From Arthrobacter sp. 24S4-2 (GTDB taxonomy: Bacteria; Actinomycetota; Actinomycetes; Actinomycetales; Micrococcaceae): DNA of 64,000 nt. Location of the stretch: assembly GCF_005280255.1 (NCBI RefSeq), contig NZ_CP040018.1:3658001-3722000 (forward strand). Direction: 5' to 3'. The notes beneath the pieces were generated by a model. It was not told the DNA's origin. It saw only the letters and a program-made list of their open reading frames with translations, and did not search any database. Every line of letters begins with the position of its first letter. Position 1 is the first letter of the stretch. Below, piece after piece: positions 38,330 to 47,459 of the stretch. The position numbers and the translations under genes are program-made.

Positions 38330-38599
38330 GGCTGCTCCTCATCGAAGGGGGTCTTCAGTGCGAGTCTAGGCGAGAGGGCAGCCCCCAGCGGGACGGCGCC
38401 GAGGACGGCTCCGAGCCGTATTCCCGCAATAGTTCAGCCGCTTCATGATTTGGGTCACCCTTATTGGCAGTTAACCAAGAATCGTCACTAGACTGGCAAA
38501 GGTCTGGGTTCACAGGACGCAGAAACTGGTTCGATTGTTGTGCCGCGGCACCAAAGGCGACCAGAGGGAAATCAAACTCATGGAAGAGGCGTATTTCAA
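38330..38599. promoter_or_regulatory. Divergent guaB1-kgd promoter region
   Basis: This 270-base gap holds promoters for both genes. A weak plus-strand candidate is TTGGCA, 19 bases, TAGACT around 38465-38496. An AGAGG site stands ten bases before the kgd GTG. No clear palindrome was found. Confidence 0.3.
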
Positions 38600-41500
38600 G
38601 TGCCAGAGCAGCCTAGCCACCGACTACCCGAGGAATTTGGCGGAAACGAGTGGCTCGTTGACGAACTGTACGAGCGTTACCAGCAGGACAAGAACACGGT
38701 TGATGCCAAGTGGTGGCCCCTGTTCGAATCTTTCGACGCCGGTGACAGCTCTTCTTCCAACGGGACCTCGGGGGCACCGGCGCCCGCCGACCCCGCAACC
38801 AGAGAACTTCCAGTTGTAGCTCCCGCGGCGGCAGCACCGGCAACGTCGCCGGCAGCATCCGCCAAACCGGCAGCGGCTGCCCCTGCTCCTGCCCAGCCCG
38901 CTTCCGCCCAGCCTCAGGCGGCTCCGGCAGCGGCCCAGGCCAAGAAAGCGCCGGCGACGTTTGCCCGCGACGGCGCAAAGAAATCCGAGTCCGCCGGCGG
39001 CGCCCCGCCCATTCCCGCCCAGCTGCCCAAGAACATCAAGGCACCCACCGCGCCGGAGGAGGACGTTGTCTCGGTCCTCCGCGGACCGGCGAAGGCCATC
39101 GCTTCCAACATGGTCACCAGCCTGGAAGTTCCCACGGCCACCAGCGTCCGGGCCATCCCCGCAAAGCTGCTGATCGACAACCGCGTGGTCATCAACTCCA
39201 ACCTCGCCCGGGCCCGCGGCGGCAAGGTCTCCTTCACGCACCTGATCGGCTACGCCGTCATCCGCGCACTGTCCCAGTTCCCGTCCATGAATGTCTACTA
39301 CGACGAAGTGGACGGCAAGCCTGTTGCCGTGCAGCCCGCCCACGTGAACTTCGGCATCGCCATCGACATGCCCAAGCCGGACGGCACCCGCCTGCTCATG
39401 GTGCCGAACATCAAGAAGGCGGAGACCCTCAACTTCTCCGAGTTCTGGCACACGTACGAGGACCTGATCAAGCGCGCCCGCAACGGCAAGCTGACGGCGG
39501 ATGACCACTCGGGCACCACGGTCTCCCTCACCAACCCGGGCGGCATCGGCACCGTGCACTCCGTGCCCCGCCTCTCGAAGGGCCAGGCGGCCATCATCGG
39601 AGTCGGCGCACTGGACTACCCGGCCGAATTCCAGGGTGCCAGCGAGAAGATCATCGCGCACAACGCCATCAGCAAGGTCCTCACGCTGACCTCCACCTAC
39701 GACCACCGCGTCATCCAGGGTGCCGGCAGCGGCGAATTCCTGAAGCTCGTGCACCAGCTCCTGCTGGGCGCCCAGAACTTCTACGACGAAATCTTCGAGT
39801 CCCTCCGCATCCCGTACGAGCCCGTGCGCTGGAGCCCGGACCTGCAGGTGGACCCCGCCGACCAGATCAACAAGGTCGCCCGGATCCAGCAGCTGATCCA
39901 CTCCTACCGCGTGCGCGGACACCTCATGGCCGACACGGACCCGCTGGAATACGTTCAGCGCAAGCACCCCGACCTTGACGTGCTCACCTACGGCCTGACC
40001 CTCTGGGACCTCGACCGCGAATGGCCCACCGGCGGCTTCGGCGGCAAGCCGATGCTCGCGTTCCGCGACATCCTCGGCGTGCTCCGTGACGCCTACTGCC
40101 GCACCACCGGCATTGAATACATGCACATCCAGGACCCTGCCGAACGCAAGTGGTTCCAGGACCAGCTGGAGCACCCCTACTCCAAGCCGAGCCGCGAAGA
40201 GCAGCTGCGCATTGTGTCCAAACTGAATGCGGCGGAAGCCTTCGAAACCTTCCTGCAGACCAAGTTTGTGGGTCAGAAGCGCTTCTCGCTCGAGGGCGGC
40301 GAATCTCTGATCCCGCTGCTGGACGCCATCATTTCCGACGCTGCCGACGACAACCTCGACGAAGTGGCAATCGGCATGGCCCACCGCGGCCGCCTGAATG
40401 TGCTCACCAACATCGCCGGCAAGACCTACGCCCAGGTGTTCCGCGAATTCGAAGGCACCCAGGACCCGCGCTCCGTGCAGGGCTCCGGCGACGTCAAGTA
40501 CCACCTCGGCACCGAGGGTACCTTCACGTCGGACAACGGCAAGGAGACCAAGGTCTACCTCGCAGCCAACCCCTCGCACCTTGAGGCCGTGGACTCCGTC
40601 CTGGAAGGCATCGTCCGCGCCAAGCAGGACCGCCTGGACCAGGGCGAAGCCTTCCCCGTGCTCCCGATCATGGTCCACGGCGATGCCGCCTTCGCAGGCC
40701 AGGGCGTGGTGGCGGAAACGCTCAACCTCTCCCAGCTGCGCGGCTACCGCACCGGCGGAACCATCCACGTCGTGGTCAACAACCAGGTCGGCTTCACCAC
40801 GGCGCCGTCGTCGTCCCGCTCCTCCACCTACTCCACGGACGTCGCCAAGATGATCCAGGCGCCGGTGTTCCACGTGAACGGCGACGACCCCGAGGCAGTG
40901 GTCCGCATCGGCCAGCTCGCCTACGAATTCCGCCAGCGTTTCCACAAGGACGTTGTCATCGACATGGTCTGCTACCGCCGCCGCGGCCACAACGAGGGCG
41001 ACGACCCCTCGATGACCCAGCCGCTGATGTACAACCTGATCGAAGCCAAGCGTTCGGTCCGCAAGCTGTACACCGAATCCCTGATCGGCCGCGGCGACAT
41101 CACCGAGGAAGAGGCCGAACAGCTGCTCCGCGACTACCAGGAGCGGCTGGAACGCGTCTTCGCCGAGACCCACGCGGCGCAGACCTCACCGATTCCGATC
41201 ATCACGGCGGATTCCGCCGCGGTGTCCGATATCGAACGGCCCATCGCCCAGCAGTCGGATTCCGGCATCAATGCTCCGGCGTCCACGGCGATTTCCGCAG
41301 AGACCCTGGCCCGCATCGGCAAGGCCCACATCGAGATCCCCGAGGGATTCACGGTCCACGCCAAGCTCAAGCAGCTGCTCGAGAAGCGCGAACAGATGTC
41401 CCGCGAAGGCGGCATCGACTGGGGCTTTGGCGAGATCGCGGCCTTCGGCTCCCTCATCATGGAAGGCGTTCCCGTCCGGCTTGCCGGCCAGGATTCACGC

Positions 41501-42436
41501 CGCGGCACCTTCGTGCAGCGCCACGCCGTGTTCCACGACCGCGCCAACGGTAACGAGTGGCTGCCCCTGGGCAACCTCTCGGACAACCAGGCCAAACTGT
41601 GGATCTACGACTCCCTGCTGTCCGAATACGCCGCCATGGGCTTCGAATACGGCTACTCCGTGGAGCGTCCGGACGCCCTGGTGCTGTGGGAAGCGCAGTT
41701 CGGTGACTTCGTCAACGGTGCGCAGACCATCATCGATGAGTTCATCTCCTCGGCCGAACAGAAGTGGGGCCAGCGGTCCTCGCTGGTGCTCATGCTTCCG
41801 CACGGCTACGAGGGCCAGGGCCCGGACCACTCCTCCGCAAGGATCGAGCGTTTCCTGCAGATGTGCGCCGAAGAGAACATGATCGTGGCCAACCCCACGA
41901 CGTCGGCCTCCCACTTCCACCTGCTGCGCCGCCAGGCTTACAGCCGGCCGCGGAAGCCGCTCATCATCTTCACGCCCAAGCAGCTGCTCCGCCTGAAGGC
42001 TGCGGCCTCCTCGGTGGAGGACTTCACCACGGGCACCTTCAAACCGGTCATCGGCGAGCACGAGTACCTGCAGGCGGACGCCGTCGAGCGTGTGCTCCTG
42101 GTCTCCGGCCGCCTGTACTACGATCTGCTGTCCACGCGGCAGAAGACCGGCGACAAGACCACGGCGATTGTGCGCGTCGAGCAGCTTTACCCGCTGCCTG
42201 CCGCCGAAATCGCTGCCGAACTCGCCAAGTACCCCAACGCCGAAGTGGTGTGGGCGCAGGACGAACCGGCTAACCAGGGTCCGTGGCCGTTCATGGGCCT
42301 GAACCTGCCTGAAGCGCTGGACCGCAGGGTACGGCTGGTATCCCGTCCGGCGTCGGCTTCAACGGCCGCTGGGTCCATGAAGCGGCACGCTGCGGAGCAG
42401 GATGCCCTCCTCAAGCAAGCGTTCGCACGGAAGTAG
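38600..42436 (+). CDS. kgd: Multifunctional 2-oxoglutarate dehydrogenase E1/E2 (Kgd, OdhA type)
   Basis: This 1278-residue actinobacterial fusion carries out the E1 step of the 2-oxoglutarate dehydrogenase complex in the TCA cycle and carries an E2-like domain. Residues 1-40 are the E1 N-terminal segment, 45-125 an Ala/Pro-rich linker, 145-385 the succinyltransferase-like catalytic domain (TYDHRVIQGAGSG near 367), and 395-1278 the thiamine-diphosphate E1 part (GMAHRGRLNVLTN, GDAAFAGQGVVAETLN near 693, HNEGDDPSMTQP). There is no lipoyl domain, as expected in this family. GTG at 38600 gives MPEQPSHRLPEEFG, the normal family N-terminus; the longer frame from 38540 is not preferred. Confidence 0.96.
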   Translation: MPEQPSHRLPEEFGGNEWLVDELYERYQQDKNTVDAKWWPLFESFDAGDSSSSNGTSGAPAPADPATRELPVVAPAAAAPATSPAASAKPAAAAPAPAQPASAQPQAAPAAAQAKKAPATFARDGAKKSESAGGAPPIPAQLPKNIKAPTAPEEDVVSVLRGPAKAIASNMVTSLEVPTATSVRAIPAKLLIDNRVVINSNLARARGGKVSFTHLIGYAVIRALSQFPSMNVYYDEVDGKPVAVQPAHVNFGIAIDMPKPDGTRLLMVPNIKKAETLNFSEFWHTYEDLIKRARNGKLTADDHSGTTVSLTNPGGIGTVHSVPRLSKGQAAIIGVGALDYPAEFQGASEKIIAHNAISKVLTLTSTYDHRVIQGAGSGEFLKLVHQLLLGAQNFYDEIFESLRIPYEPVRWSPDLQVDPADQINKVARIQQLIHSYRVRGHLMADTDPLEYVQRKHPDLDVLTYGLTLWDLDREWPTGGFGGKPMLAFRDILGVLRDAYCRTTGIEYMHIQDPAERKWFQDQLEHPYSKPSREEQLRIVSKLNAAEAFETFLQTKFVGQKRFSLEGGESLIPLLDAIISDAADDNLDEVAIGMAHRGRLNVLTNIAGKTYAQVFREFEGTQDPRSVQGSGDVKYHLGTEGTFTSDNGKETKVYLAANPSHLEAVDSVLEGIVRAKQDRLDQGEAFPVLPIMVHGDAAFAGQGVVAETLNLSQLRGYRTGGTIHVVVNNQVGFTTAPSSSRSSTYSTDVAKMIQAPVFHVNGDDPEAVVRIGQLAYEFRQRFHKDVVIDMVCYRRRGHNEGDDPSMTQPLMYNLIEAKRSVRKLYTESLIGRGDITEEEAEQLLRDYQERLERVFAETHAAQTSPIPIITADSAAVSDIERPIAQQSDSGINAPASTAISAETLARIGKAHIEIPEGFTVHAKLKQLLEKREQMSREGGIDWGFGEIAAFGSLIMEGVPVRLAGQDSRRGTFVQRHAVFHDRANGNEWLPLGNLSDNQAKLWIYDSLLSEYAAMGFEYGYSVERPDALVLWEAQFGDFVNGAQTIIDEFISSAEQKWGQRSSLVLMLPHGYEGQGPDHSSARIERFLQMCAEENMIVANPTTSASHFHLLRRQAYSRPRKPLIIFTPKQLLRLKAAASSVEDFTTGTFKPVIGEHEYLQADAVERVLLVSGRLYYDLLSTRQKTGDKTTAIVRVEQLYPLPAAEIAAELAKYPNAEVVWAQDEPANQGPWPFMGLNLPEALDRRVRLVSRPASASTAAGSMKRHAAEQDALLKQAFARK

Positions 42437-42445
42437 CTTGACCCG

Positions 42446-42486
42446 CTGCCCGGCCGGAGCTCGAAATACACGACTCCGGCCGGGCA
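42446..42486 (+). terminator. Terminator of kgd
   Basis: CTGCCCGGCCGGAG (42446-42459) and CTCCGGCCGGGCAG (42473-42486) pair perfectly over 14 bases around a 13-base loop, ten bases after the kgd stop. TGCTGCTT follows. Confidence 0.8.
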
Positions 42487-42597
42487 GTGCTGCTTAATGG
42501 AAAGGGCAGCCACCGGCGGACCGGCCCCCCCAGTTGGCCGGGAGCCCGTTTCCATGGAACGCTGAATTTTGTTGCACATTGAGGTAAAGAGGTAGTC

Positions 42598-43197
42598 GTG
42601 GAAGACAGGAAGCTGCGGATAGCGGCCGTTGGAGATGAGCTGTTGGCCGGCCTGGGTGATCCCCGGGCTCTCGGCTGGCTGGGCCGCGTGCTGGCCCGCA
42701 CTCCGCAGGACGGGATAACCGTTGAGTGCTACGCCCTCCCCTGCCCGCAGGAAGGCACCGAGGGCCTGGCCGGTCGGTGGCTCGACGAAGCCGGACGCCG
42801 CTTCGGCAACAACCACGAAAACCGCCTGGTGATCGGGCTCAGCGGACGCGACGTCGAGTTCGGACTGTCCACCGCCCGCAGCCGGCTCAACCTTGCCAAC
42901 ATCCTGGATTCCGCCTCGCAAAACAAGATCGAGGTCTTTGTGGTGGGCCCGCCGCCGTCGCTCGATCCGGCTCAGAACCGGCGGCTGGGTGAACTCAACA
43001 CTGCCTTCGCAGACGTCACGACGCGGCGCAAGCACCTCTACGTGGACACCTTTTCCCCGCTGCTCAACCATGAACAATGGCGCCAGGACCTCGCCGCCAA
43101 CAGCGGCACGCCGGGTCAGGCCGGCTACGGACTGATGGCGTGGCTGGTGCTGCACCGCGGCTGGTTCCAGTGGCTGCGCATCGCCGCTCCGGAGTGA
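42598..43197 (+). CDS. SGNH/GDSL-like protein lacking the usual catalytic residues
   Basis: The 199-residue protein has the general layout of SGNH hydrolases but not their triad. Block I reads VGDELLAGLGD (residues 11-21), with Glu14 where the nucleophile Ser belongs. The last block reads SGTPGQAGYG, with no DxxH histidine. It may be a binding protein or use other chemistry. GTG at 42598 is the only fitting start. It follows the kgd terminator and so has its own promoter. Confidence 0.7.
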   Translation: MEDRKLRIAAVGDELLAGLGDPRALGWLGRVLARTPQDGITVECYALPCPQEGTEGLAGRWLDEAGRRFGNNHENRLVIGLSGRDVEFGLSTARSRLNLANILDSASQNKIEVFVVGPPPSLDPAQNRRLGELNTAFADVTTRRKHLYVDTFSPLLNHEQWRQDLAANSGTPGQAGYGLMAWLVLHRGWFQWLRIAAPE

Positions 43198-43297
43198 CCC
43201 GGGTTCCTGCCCGGCACCGCGCAAAAGCAGCTTGACACCCGGGCGCAGCCCGTGACCCAATGGCCCCATACCGCCGTCGACAGGAGGTTGCGGGCCC

Positions 43298-44614
43298 ATG
43301 GCTATTTGCAGGTTTCTGAACGGCTGCCAGTCCGCGCTGGCCGTCGCGGCGGTTCTGATGGTGGCAGGCTGCGGTGCGGGCCCTGCCCCCGCGCCATCGG
43401 GCTCAGCGCCGTCAACCTCAGGGCCGTCGGTTTCAACACCCTCCGCCTCGGTGCCCTCGGGCGCACCACCCACGGCCGCGACCGGAACACCGGGATCTGC
43501 ATCCAGTGATGGTGCGCTGGAGGTTTTTGACCAGGCCGCCCTGGAGGCTAAGTTCCGGGAAAAGGCCAAGGAACTTCGCGTTCCAGGCGCCGTGATGCTG
43601 CTGCGGACCCCGGGCGGTAGCTTTACCTACAGGTACGGGGTGCGGAGCATCGGCGGCACCGATCCGGTGACACCGGCCGACCACGTCCGGATCGGTTCCA
43701 TCACCAAAACCTGGACAGCGACCGTGATCCTGCAGCTCGTGCAGGAAGGCAAGATCAGGCTCAGTGATCCCGTCGCGAAGTACCGTCCGGACGTGCCCAA
43801 CGGCGGAAATATCACCATCGAGCAACTACTGACGATGCGCAGCGGGCTCTACAACTACACCGAGGCCCTCGAAGTGAACCAGCTCCTCGATTCGGACCCG
43901 GGCAAAGTGTGGACCACCGATGAACTCCTCGCCATCGCTTTCCGGAATCCGCCGTATTTCCCTCCCGGCCAGGACTTCCACTATTCGAATACCAACACGG
44001 TGCTGCTGGGGTTGATTGCGGAAGACCTGGACGGCAAGCCGCTGGGTGATGCCTTCCGGGACAGGCTATTCAAACCCCTCGGGCTGGAGGGGTCGGTATT
44101 TCCCGAGCAAACATCCAACGCCATTCCGTCCCCGCATCCGCAGGGGTACATGTACGGGACCAACGTGGTGACACTCAACCACCCCGCCCTCCCCGAAGAC
44201 ATGCAGAAGGGTGCAGCCGAGGGGACCCTCCAGCCCACCGACCAGACAGCCATGAACCCGTCGTGGGCGTGGTCTGCCGGTTCCGGAATCTCGACGGCGG
44301 ATGACCTGGCTACCTGGGCGGAGGCCCTGGGCAGCGGGAAAGTACTCGGTCCCGAGCTGCAGAAACTGCGGCTGGACAGCCTGCGTCCCGTGAAGGCAGA
44401 CGACCCGGCAGGGGCCCTCTACGGCCTCGGCATCGCCAAGTTCGGGCAGCTTTTCGGGCACACGGGTGAGCTGCCAGGGTTCAACAGCTTCGCCGGCTAT
44501 GACCCGGAAAACAAGGTCACGCTCGTGGTCTGGACCAACCTGGCACCGACACCGGACGGTCAGGACCCTGCCACGGCCATCGCCCGCACCCTCATCGGCG
44601 GGATCTACCGCTGA
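43298..44614 (+). CDS. Serine hydrolase lipoprotein (class C beta-lactamase/D,D-peptidase family)
   Basis: The 438-residue exported lipoprotein has a lipobox (VAGC, Cys25), a Pro/Ser/Ala-rich spacer and a penicillin-binding fold. SITK (near 136-139) holds the nucleophile Ser and Lys, YSN (near 228) is the second motif, and HTG (near 388) the third. D-alanyl-D-alanine carboxypeptidase or related esterase activity on the cell surface is likely. A TTGACA at 43232 could be the -35 element, but no good -10 was found. AGGAGG precedes the ATG by ten bases. Confidence 0.88.
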   Translation: MAICRFLNGCQSALAVAAVLMVAGCGAGPAPAPSGSAPSTSGPSVSTPSASVPSGAPPTAATGTPGSASSDGALEVFDQAALEAKFREKAKELRVPGAVMLLRTPGGSFTYRYGVRSIGGTDPVTPADHVRIGSITKTWTATVILQLVQEGKIRLSDPVAKYRPDVPNGGNITIEQLLTMRSGLYNYTEALEVNQLLDSDPGKVWTTDELLAIAFRNPPYFPPGQDFHYSNTNTVLLGLIAEDLDGKPLGDAFRDRLFKPLGLEGSVFPEQTSNAIPSPHPQGYMYGTNVVTLNHPALPEDMQKGAAEGTLQPTDQTAMNPSWAWSAGSGISTADDLATWAEALGSGKVLGPELQKLRLDSLRPVKADDPAGALYGLGIAKFGQLFGHTGELPGFNSFAGYDPENKVTLVVWTNLAPTPDGQDPATAIARTLIGGIYR

Positions 44615-44642
44615 AAATTTGGCTATTGCTTTTACCCAAGAC

Positions 44643-44678
44643 GCGATATATCGTCATTTCATATTCACGATATATCGC
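44643..44678. promoter_or_regulatory. Twin CGATATATCG operator of the DUF4097-PadR operon
   Basis: Two copies of the self-palindrome CGATATATCG (44644-44653, 44668-44677), flanked by G and C so that the whole site is symmetric, are 24 bases apart. They stand 15 bases before the first gene start of a PadR-containing operon and overlap the likely -10 box. Binding by the PadR protein is inferred. Confidence 0.7.
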
Positions 44679-44692
44679 AACTTGGAGGAACA

Positions 44693-45520
44693 GTGGAAGA
44701 CAGTACCTGGACCGTCGCCGGTCCGCAGACCATCGATATCGACGGCGTCAGGTCCCTCAAAGTCGGCATCATCCGTGGCCGCTTTGACGTTGTCGCCCAC
44801 GCCGAGGATGTCACCCGGATCGAAGTGTCGGAAATCCACGGGGACCCCCTGACGGTCACACTCGCCAACGGCCGCCTGGAGGTGCGCCACCACCTGCATG
44901 GCGCCCAGGGCTGGTTCAGGAACCTGATGGAAACAGTCAACACCAGCAGCACCAACTCCGTGGTGATCAGCATTGCCTTGCCGGCCGGAGTGGAAGTCGA
45001 AGCCGGCACGGTCAGCGGCGACGGTCTGGTGTCGGGGATCAGCGGGCACACGAAACTGAATACGGTCTCAGGCTCGGTCATGGCGGACGGCACCGCCGGC
45101 GAGCTCCACGTCAACACCGTCAGCGGCGAAGTCATCGCCCGGAACCACGACGGCGTCCTCACCGCCAAGAGCGTCTCCGGCGAAGTCACGGCCTCCGGCC
45201 GGTTCAGTAACATCCGTGCCAACACGGTCAGCGGCGACATGAGCTTCGACCTCCACGGTTTCACCCACGACTTCGGGGCGAACTCGGTGTCAGGTGACCT
45301 CACCGTCCGGCTGCCCATCGACGTCGGCGCGGACATCGTGGCCAAGTCCGCCAGCGGCGCCGTGGTCATTGATGACCAGAAGTACGTCCACCCCGGCGGC
45401 AAGGTACAAACCATCGCCGGCCCGGACACCCAGCTTATGGTGATCCGGACCAACTCCGTCTCCGGAAAAACGTCCATCATCCACAGCCAGTCACGCGCGG
45501 ACGCAGAAACGGGGATCTAG
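44693..45520 (+). CDS. DUF4097-family beta-strand repeat protein
   Basis: The 275-residue protein is built from repeated short beta strands with a recurring xTVSG or KSVSGxV pattern (about 95-260), typical of the DUF4097 beta-helix. No signal peptide or membrane segment is seen. Function is unknown; the family is often paired with PadR regulators and envelope-stress genes. GTG at 44693 follows GGAGG. Its stop abuts the PadR start. Confidence 0.88.
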   Translation: MEDSTWTVAGPQTIDIDGVRSLKVGIIRGRFDVVAHAEDVTRIEVSEIHGDPLTVTLANGRLEVRHHLHGAQGWFRNLMETVNTSSTNSVVISIALPAGVEVEAGTVSGDGLVSGISGHTKLNTVSGSVMADGTAGELHVNTVSGEVIARNHDGVLTAKSVSGEVTASGRFSNIRANTVSGDMSFDLHGFTHDFGANSVSGDLTVRLPIDVGADIVAKSASGAVVIDDQKYVHPGGKVQTIAGPDTQLMVIRTNSVSGKTSIIHSQSRADAETGI

Positions 45521-46144
45521 GTGCCTCCCGTCTTCGCACACGGCGCACTGCGCCTCTATCTCCTCTCCCTGCTGGAGTCCGGCCCCAAACACGGCTACGA
45601 ACTCATCAAAGCCCTCAGTGAACGCTTCGGGGGAACCTACTCCCCCAGTGCCGGCACCATCTACCCGCGGCTTGGCAAGCTCGAAGAGGAGGGGCTCGTG
45701 GCCACGGAGTCCGAAGGGCGCCGCACCAACTACCGCATCACGCCGGCCGGCCTGGTGGAACTAAACCGGCGCAGGGACGAACTCGCCGGCGTCGAAAACG
45801 ATATCTCCGACTCCGTCCGCCGGCTGGCCGACAACCTCCGCGAGGATATCCGCGCCAACATGCGCGGCCTCCGGGCTGACCTTGCCGCCACCGCGGAAGC
45901 AGCCCGGAGCTCTGCCCGTTCCGCAGGGTTTCCTGACCGCGGCCCGCGGCGCACGCCGGAAAGCGAACGCACGCTCAAAGAGGCAGAAATGCAGCTGCAG
46001 GCCTTTAGGGACGGCATCCGGGTGGAACTCCGGGTTCAGGCAAGCACGTCCCCCATCAGCCAAGTGACACTGGAAACGATCCGCGCCGTCCTGGACCAGG
46101 CCCGGATCTCTATCCGAAACTCATTGAAGGCCGACCGTAACTGA
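45521..46144 (+). CDS. PadR-family transcriptional regulator
   Basis: The 207-residue regulator has the PadR winged helix (about 1-85; KHGYELIKALSERFGG, YPRLGKLEEEGLV) and a long helical C-terminal part that mediates dimerisation. GTG at 45521 follows the DUF4097 stop directly. It most likely represses its own operon through the twin CGATATATCG site. Confidence 0.93.
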   Translation: MPPVFAHGALRLYLLSLLESGPKHGYELIKALSERFGGTYSPSAGTIYPRLGKLEEEGLVATESEGRRTNYRITPAGLVELNRRRDELAGVENDISDSVRRLADNLREDIRANMRGLRADLAATAEAARSSARSAGFPDRGPRRTPESERTLKEAEMQLQAFRDGIRVELRVQASTSPISQVTLETIRAVLDQARISIRNSLKADRN

Positions 46145-46227
46145 CCCCGTCCCGGTTCGCGGGCTGTCCCGTGATGTGGGAGACTTGAGGGCAGCTCTTT
46201 TGAGTACCAAGATTAAGGAGGCCAGCT

Positions 46228-46302
46228 ATGAGCAAACGTGCACGCAAACGTCGTGACCGTAAGCGTGGCGGCGCGAACCACGGGAAGCGCCCCAACGCCT
46301 AA
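46228..46302 (+). CDS. Ribosomal protein bL37 (24 residues)
   Basis: This tiny, very basic protein starts MSKRARKRRDRKRGG and ends ANHGKRPNA, the pattern of the small actinobacterial large-subunit protein bL37 seen in mycobacterial ribosome structures. The AAGGAGG ribosome site seven bases before the ATG is one of the strongest in the window, fitting high expression. A perfect terminator follows. Confidence 0.85.
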   Translation: MSKRARKRRDRKRGGANHGKRPNA

Positions 46303-46325
46303 GCTACGGTTTGGATATCAGCTTT

Positions 46326-46371
46326 AAGTGAAGGACCCCGGAAACCACATGGTTTCCGGGGTCCTTCACTT
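46326..46371. terminator. Bidirectional terminator between bL37 and rsrA
   Basis: A perfect 21-pair hairpin with an ACAT loop (46326-46346 with 46351-46371; core GGACCCCGGAAACC) lies between convergent genes. The AAG/CTT flanks serve both directions. Confidence 0.92.
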
Positions 46372-46428
46372 TGCTGCTTGAACGGGCTGCCCTATCGGCT
46401 GGCCCGAACCCGTTCTTGATCCGCTTCT

Positions 46429-46689
46429 TTACGCCTCCACCGGACGGATCGAGTGGATCCGGTCCAGGATGGCGTTCTTCAGGTTTTCCGGCGCGGCTTC
46501 CGTGCAGGACCGTTTGACCACTTTGCGGATGACGCACTCAAGATCGTACTCTTCAAGGCACTCCGGGCAGCCGTCCAGGTGATCCTTGATCTCGGCGATG
46601 TCGCTGTGTGTCAACGCACCGTCCAGGTATTCATAAATACGTTGCATCCGGGCGTCGTCGCAATCGCCCAGTCCCTGGCAGTCGCTCAT
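46429..46689 (-). CDS. rsrA: Mycothiol-system anti-sigma factor RsrA
   Basis: The 86-residue zinc-binding anti-sigma factor holds sigma-R inactive until disulfide stress oxidises its cysteines. The ZAS motif HLDGCPEC gives His37, Cys41 and Cys44, and Cys10 supplies the fourth ligand, close to the Streptomyces RsrA numbering. Its ATG overlaps the sigR stop by four bases. Cys4 and Cys52 are extra. Confidence 0.94.
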   Translation of the reverse strand: MSDCQGLGDCDDARMQRIYEYLDGALTHSDIAEIKDHLDGCPECLEEYDLECVIRKVVKRSCTEAAPENLKNAILDRIHSIRPVEA

Positions 46690-47459
46690 TTCCTGTTCTC
46701 CTGTTTAGTGCTGTCGGCCGCTGCGCCGGAATCGGCTGCGGCTTTGAAACCCCGTTCTGCGGCATAGTCCGCGAGCATGTCACGCAGCATCTTTCGGCCG
46801 CGGTGAAGCCGGGACATAACAGTTCCGATGGGGGTGTTCATGATGTCCGAGATTTCCTTGTAGGCGAACCCCTCGACGTCGGCGAAGTACACCGCGAGCC
46901 GGAATTCCTCCGGAATCGCCTGCAGGGCCCGCTTCACGTCGGAATCGGGGAGGTGGTCCAGGGCTTCCGCTTCGGCGGAGCGCAGTCCCGTTGAGGTGTG
47001 TGACTCTGCCCGTGCCAGCTGCCAGTCTTCAATCGTGTCCGAGTTCGACTGCAACGGTTCGCGTTGCCGCTTGCGGTAGAGGTTGATGTAGGTGTTCGTC
47101 AGGATCCGGTACAGCCAGGCCTTGAGGTTGGTTCCCGGCTTGTACTGGTGGAATGCGGAAAAAGCCTTGGTGTACGCCTCCTGAACGAGGTCTTCGGCGT
47201 CTGCCGGATTCCGTGCCATCCTCATTGCCGCGGAATAGAGCTGGTCGACATACTGCATCGCATCGCGCTCAAACCGCTGTCTGCGTTCCTCCGACGTCTC
47301 GGAGACCACGTCGACCTCCGCCTCTTCGGCAGCAGGCCCCGCAGTTCGGGCCCTGGCGTCTGGGCTTGATTCGGAGTCGGTCGCGGACTCGCTGATGGTC
47401 TTGCCGTCGTTTCCGGCAGCCTCATATATGGCCGCTACGGCCGGATCTATGGTGCTCAT
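46686..47459 (-). CDS. sigR: RNA polymerase sigma factor SigR/SigH (ECF, disulfide stress)
   Basis: The 257-residue ECF sigma factor directs the thiol-oxidative stress regulon. Region 2 is at about 75-140 (ARNPADAEDLVQEAYTKAF, LKAWLYRILTNTYINLYRK) and region 4 at about 175-230 (PIGTVMSRLHRGRKML). The first 60 residues are acidic and variable. ATG at 47459 matches homologues, but the frame is open 105 codons further upstream, to a sigma-R type promoter. A longer isoform, as in Streptomyces SigR', is possible. Confidence 0.94.
   Translation of the reverse strand: MSTIDPAVAAIYEAAGNDGKTISESATDSESSPDARARTAGPAAEEAEVDVVSETSEERRQRFERDAMQYVDQLYSAAMRMARNPADAEDLVQEAYTKAFSAFHQYKPGTNLKAWLYRILTNTYINLYRKRQREPLQSNSDTIEDWQLARAESHTSTGLRSAEAEALDHLPDSDVKRALQAIPEEFRLAVYFADVEGFAYKEISDIMNTPIGTVMSRLHRGRKMLRDMLADYAAERGFKAAADSGAAADSTKQENRK

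Noticed and set aside
38624..41173. 849-residue minus-strand frame antisense to kgd
   Set aside because: Long open frames opposite GC-rich genes are common. kgd on the plus strand has all expected motifs.
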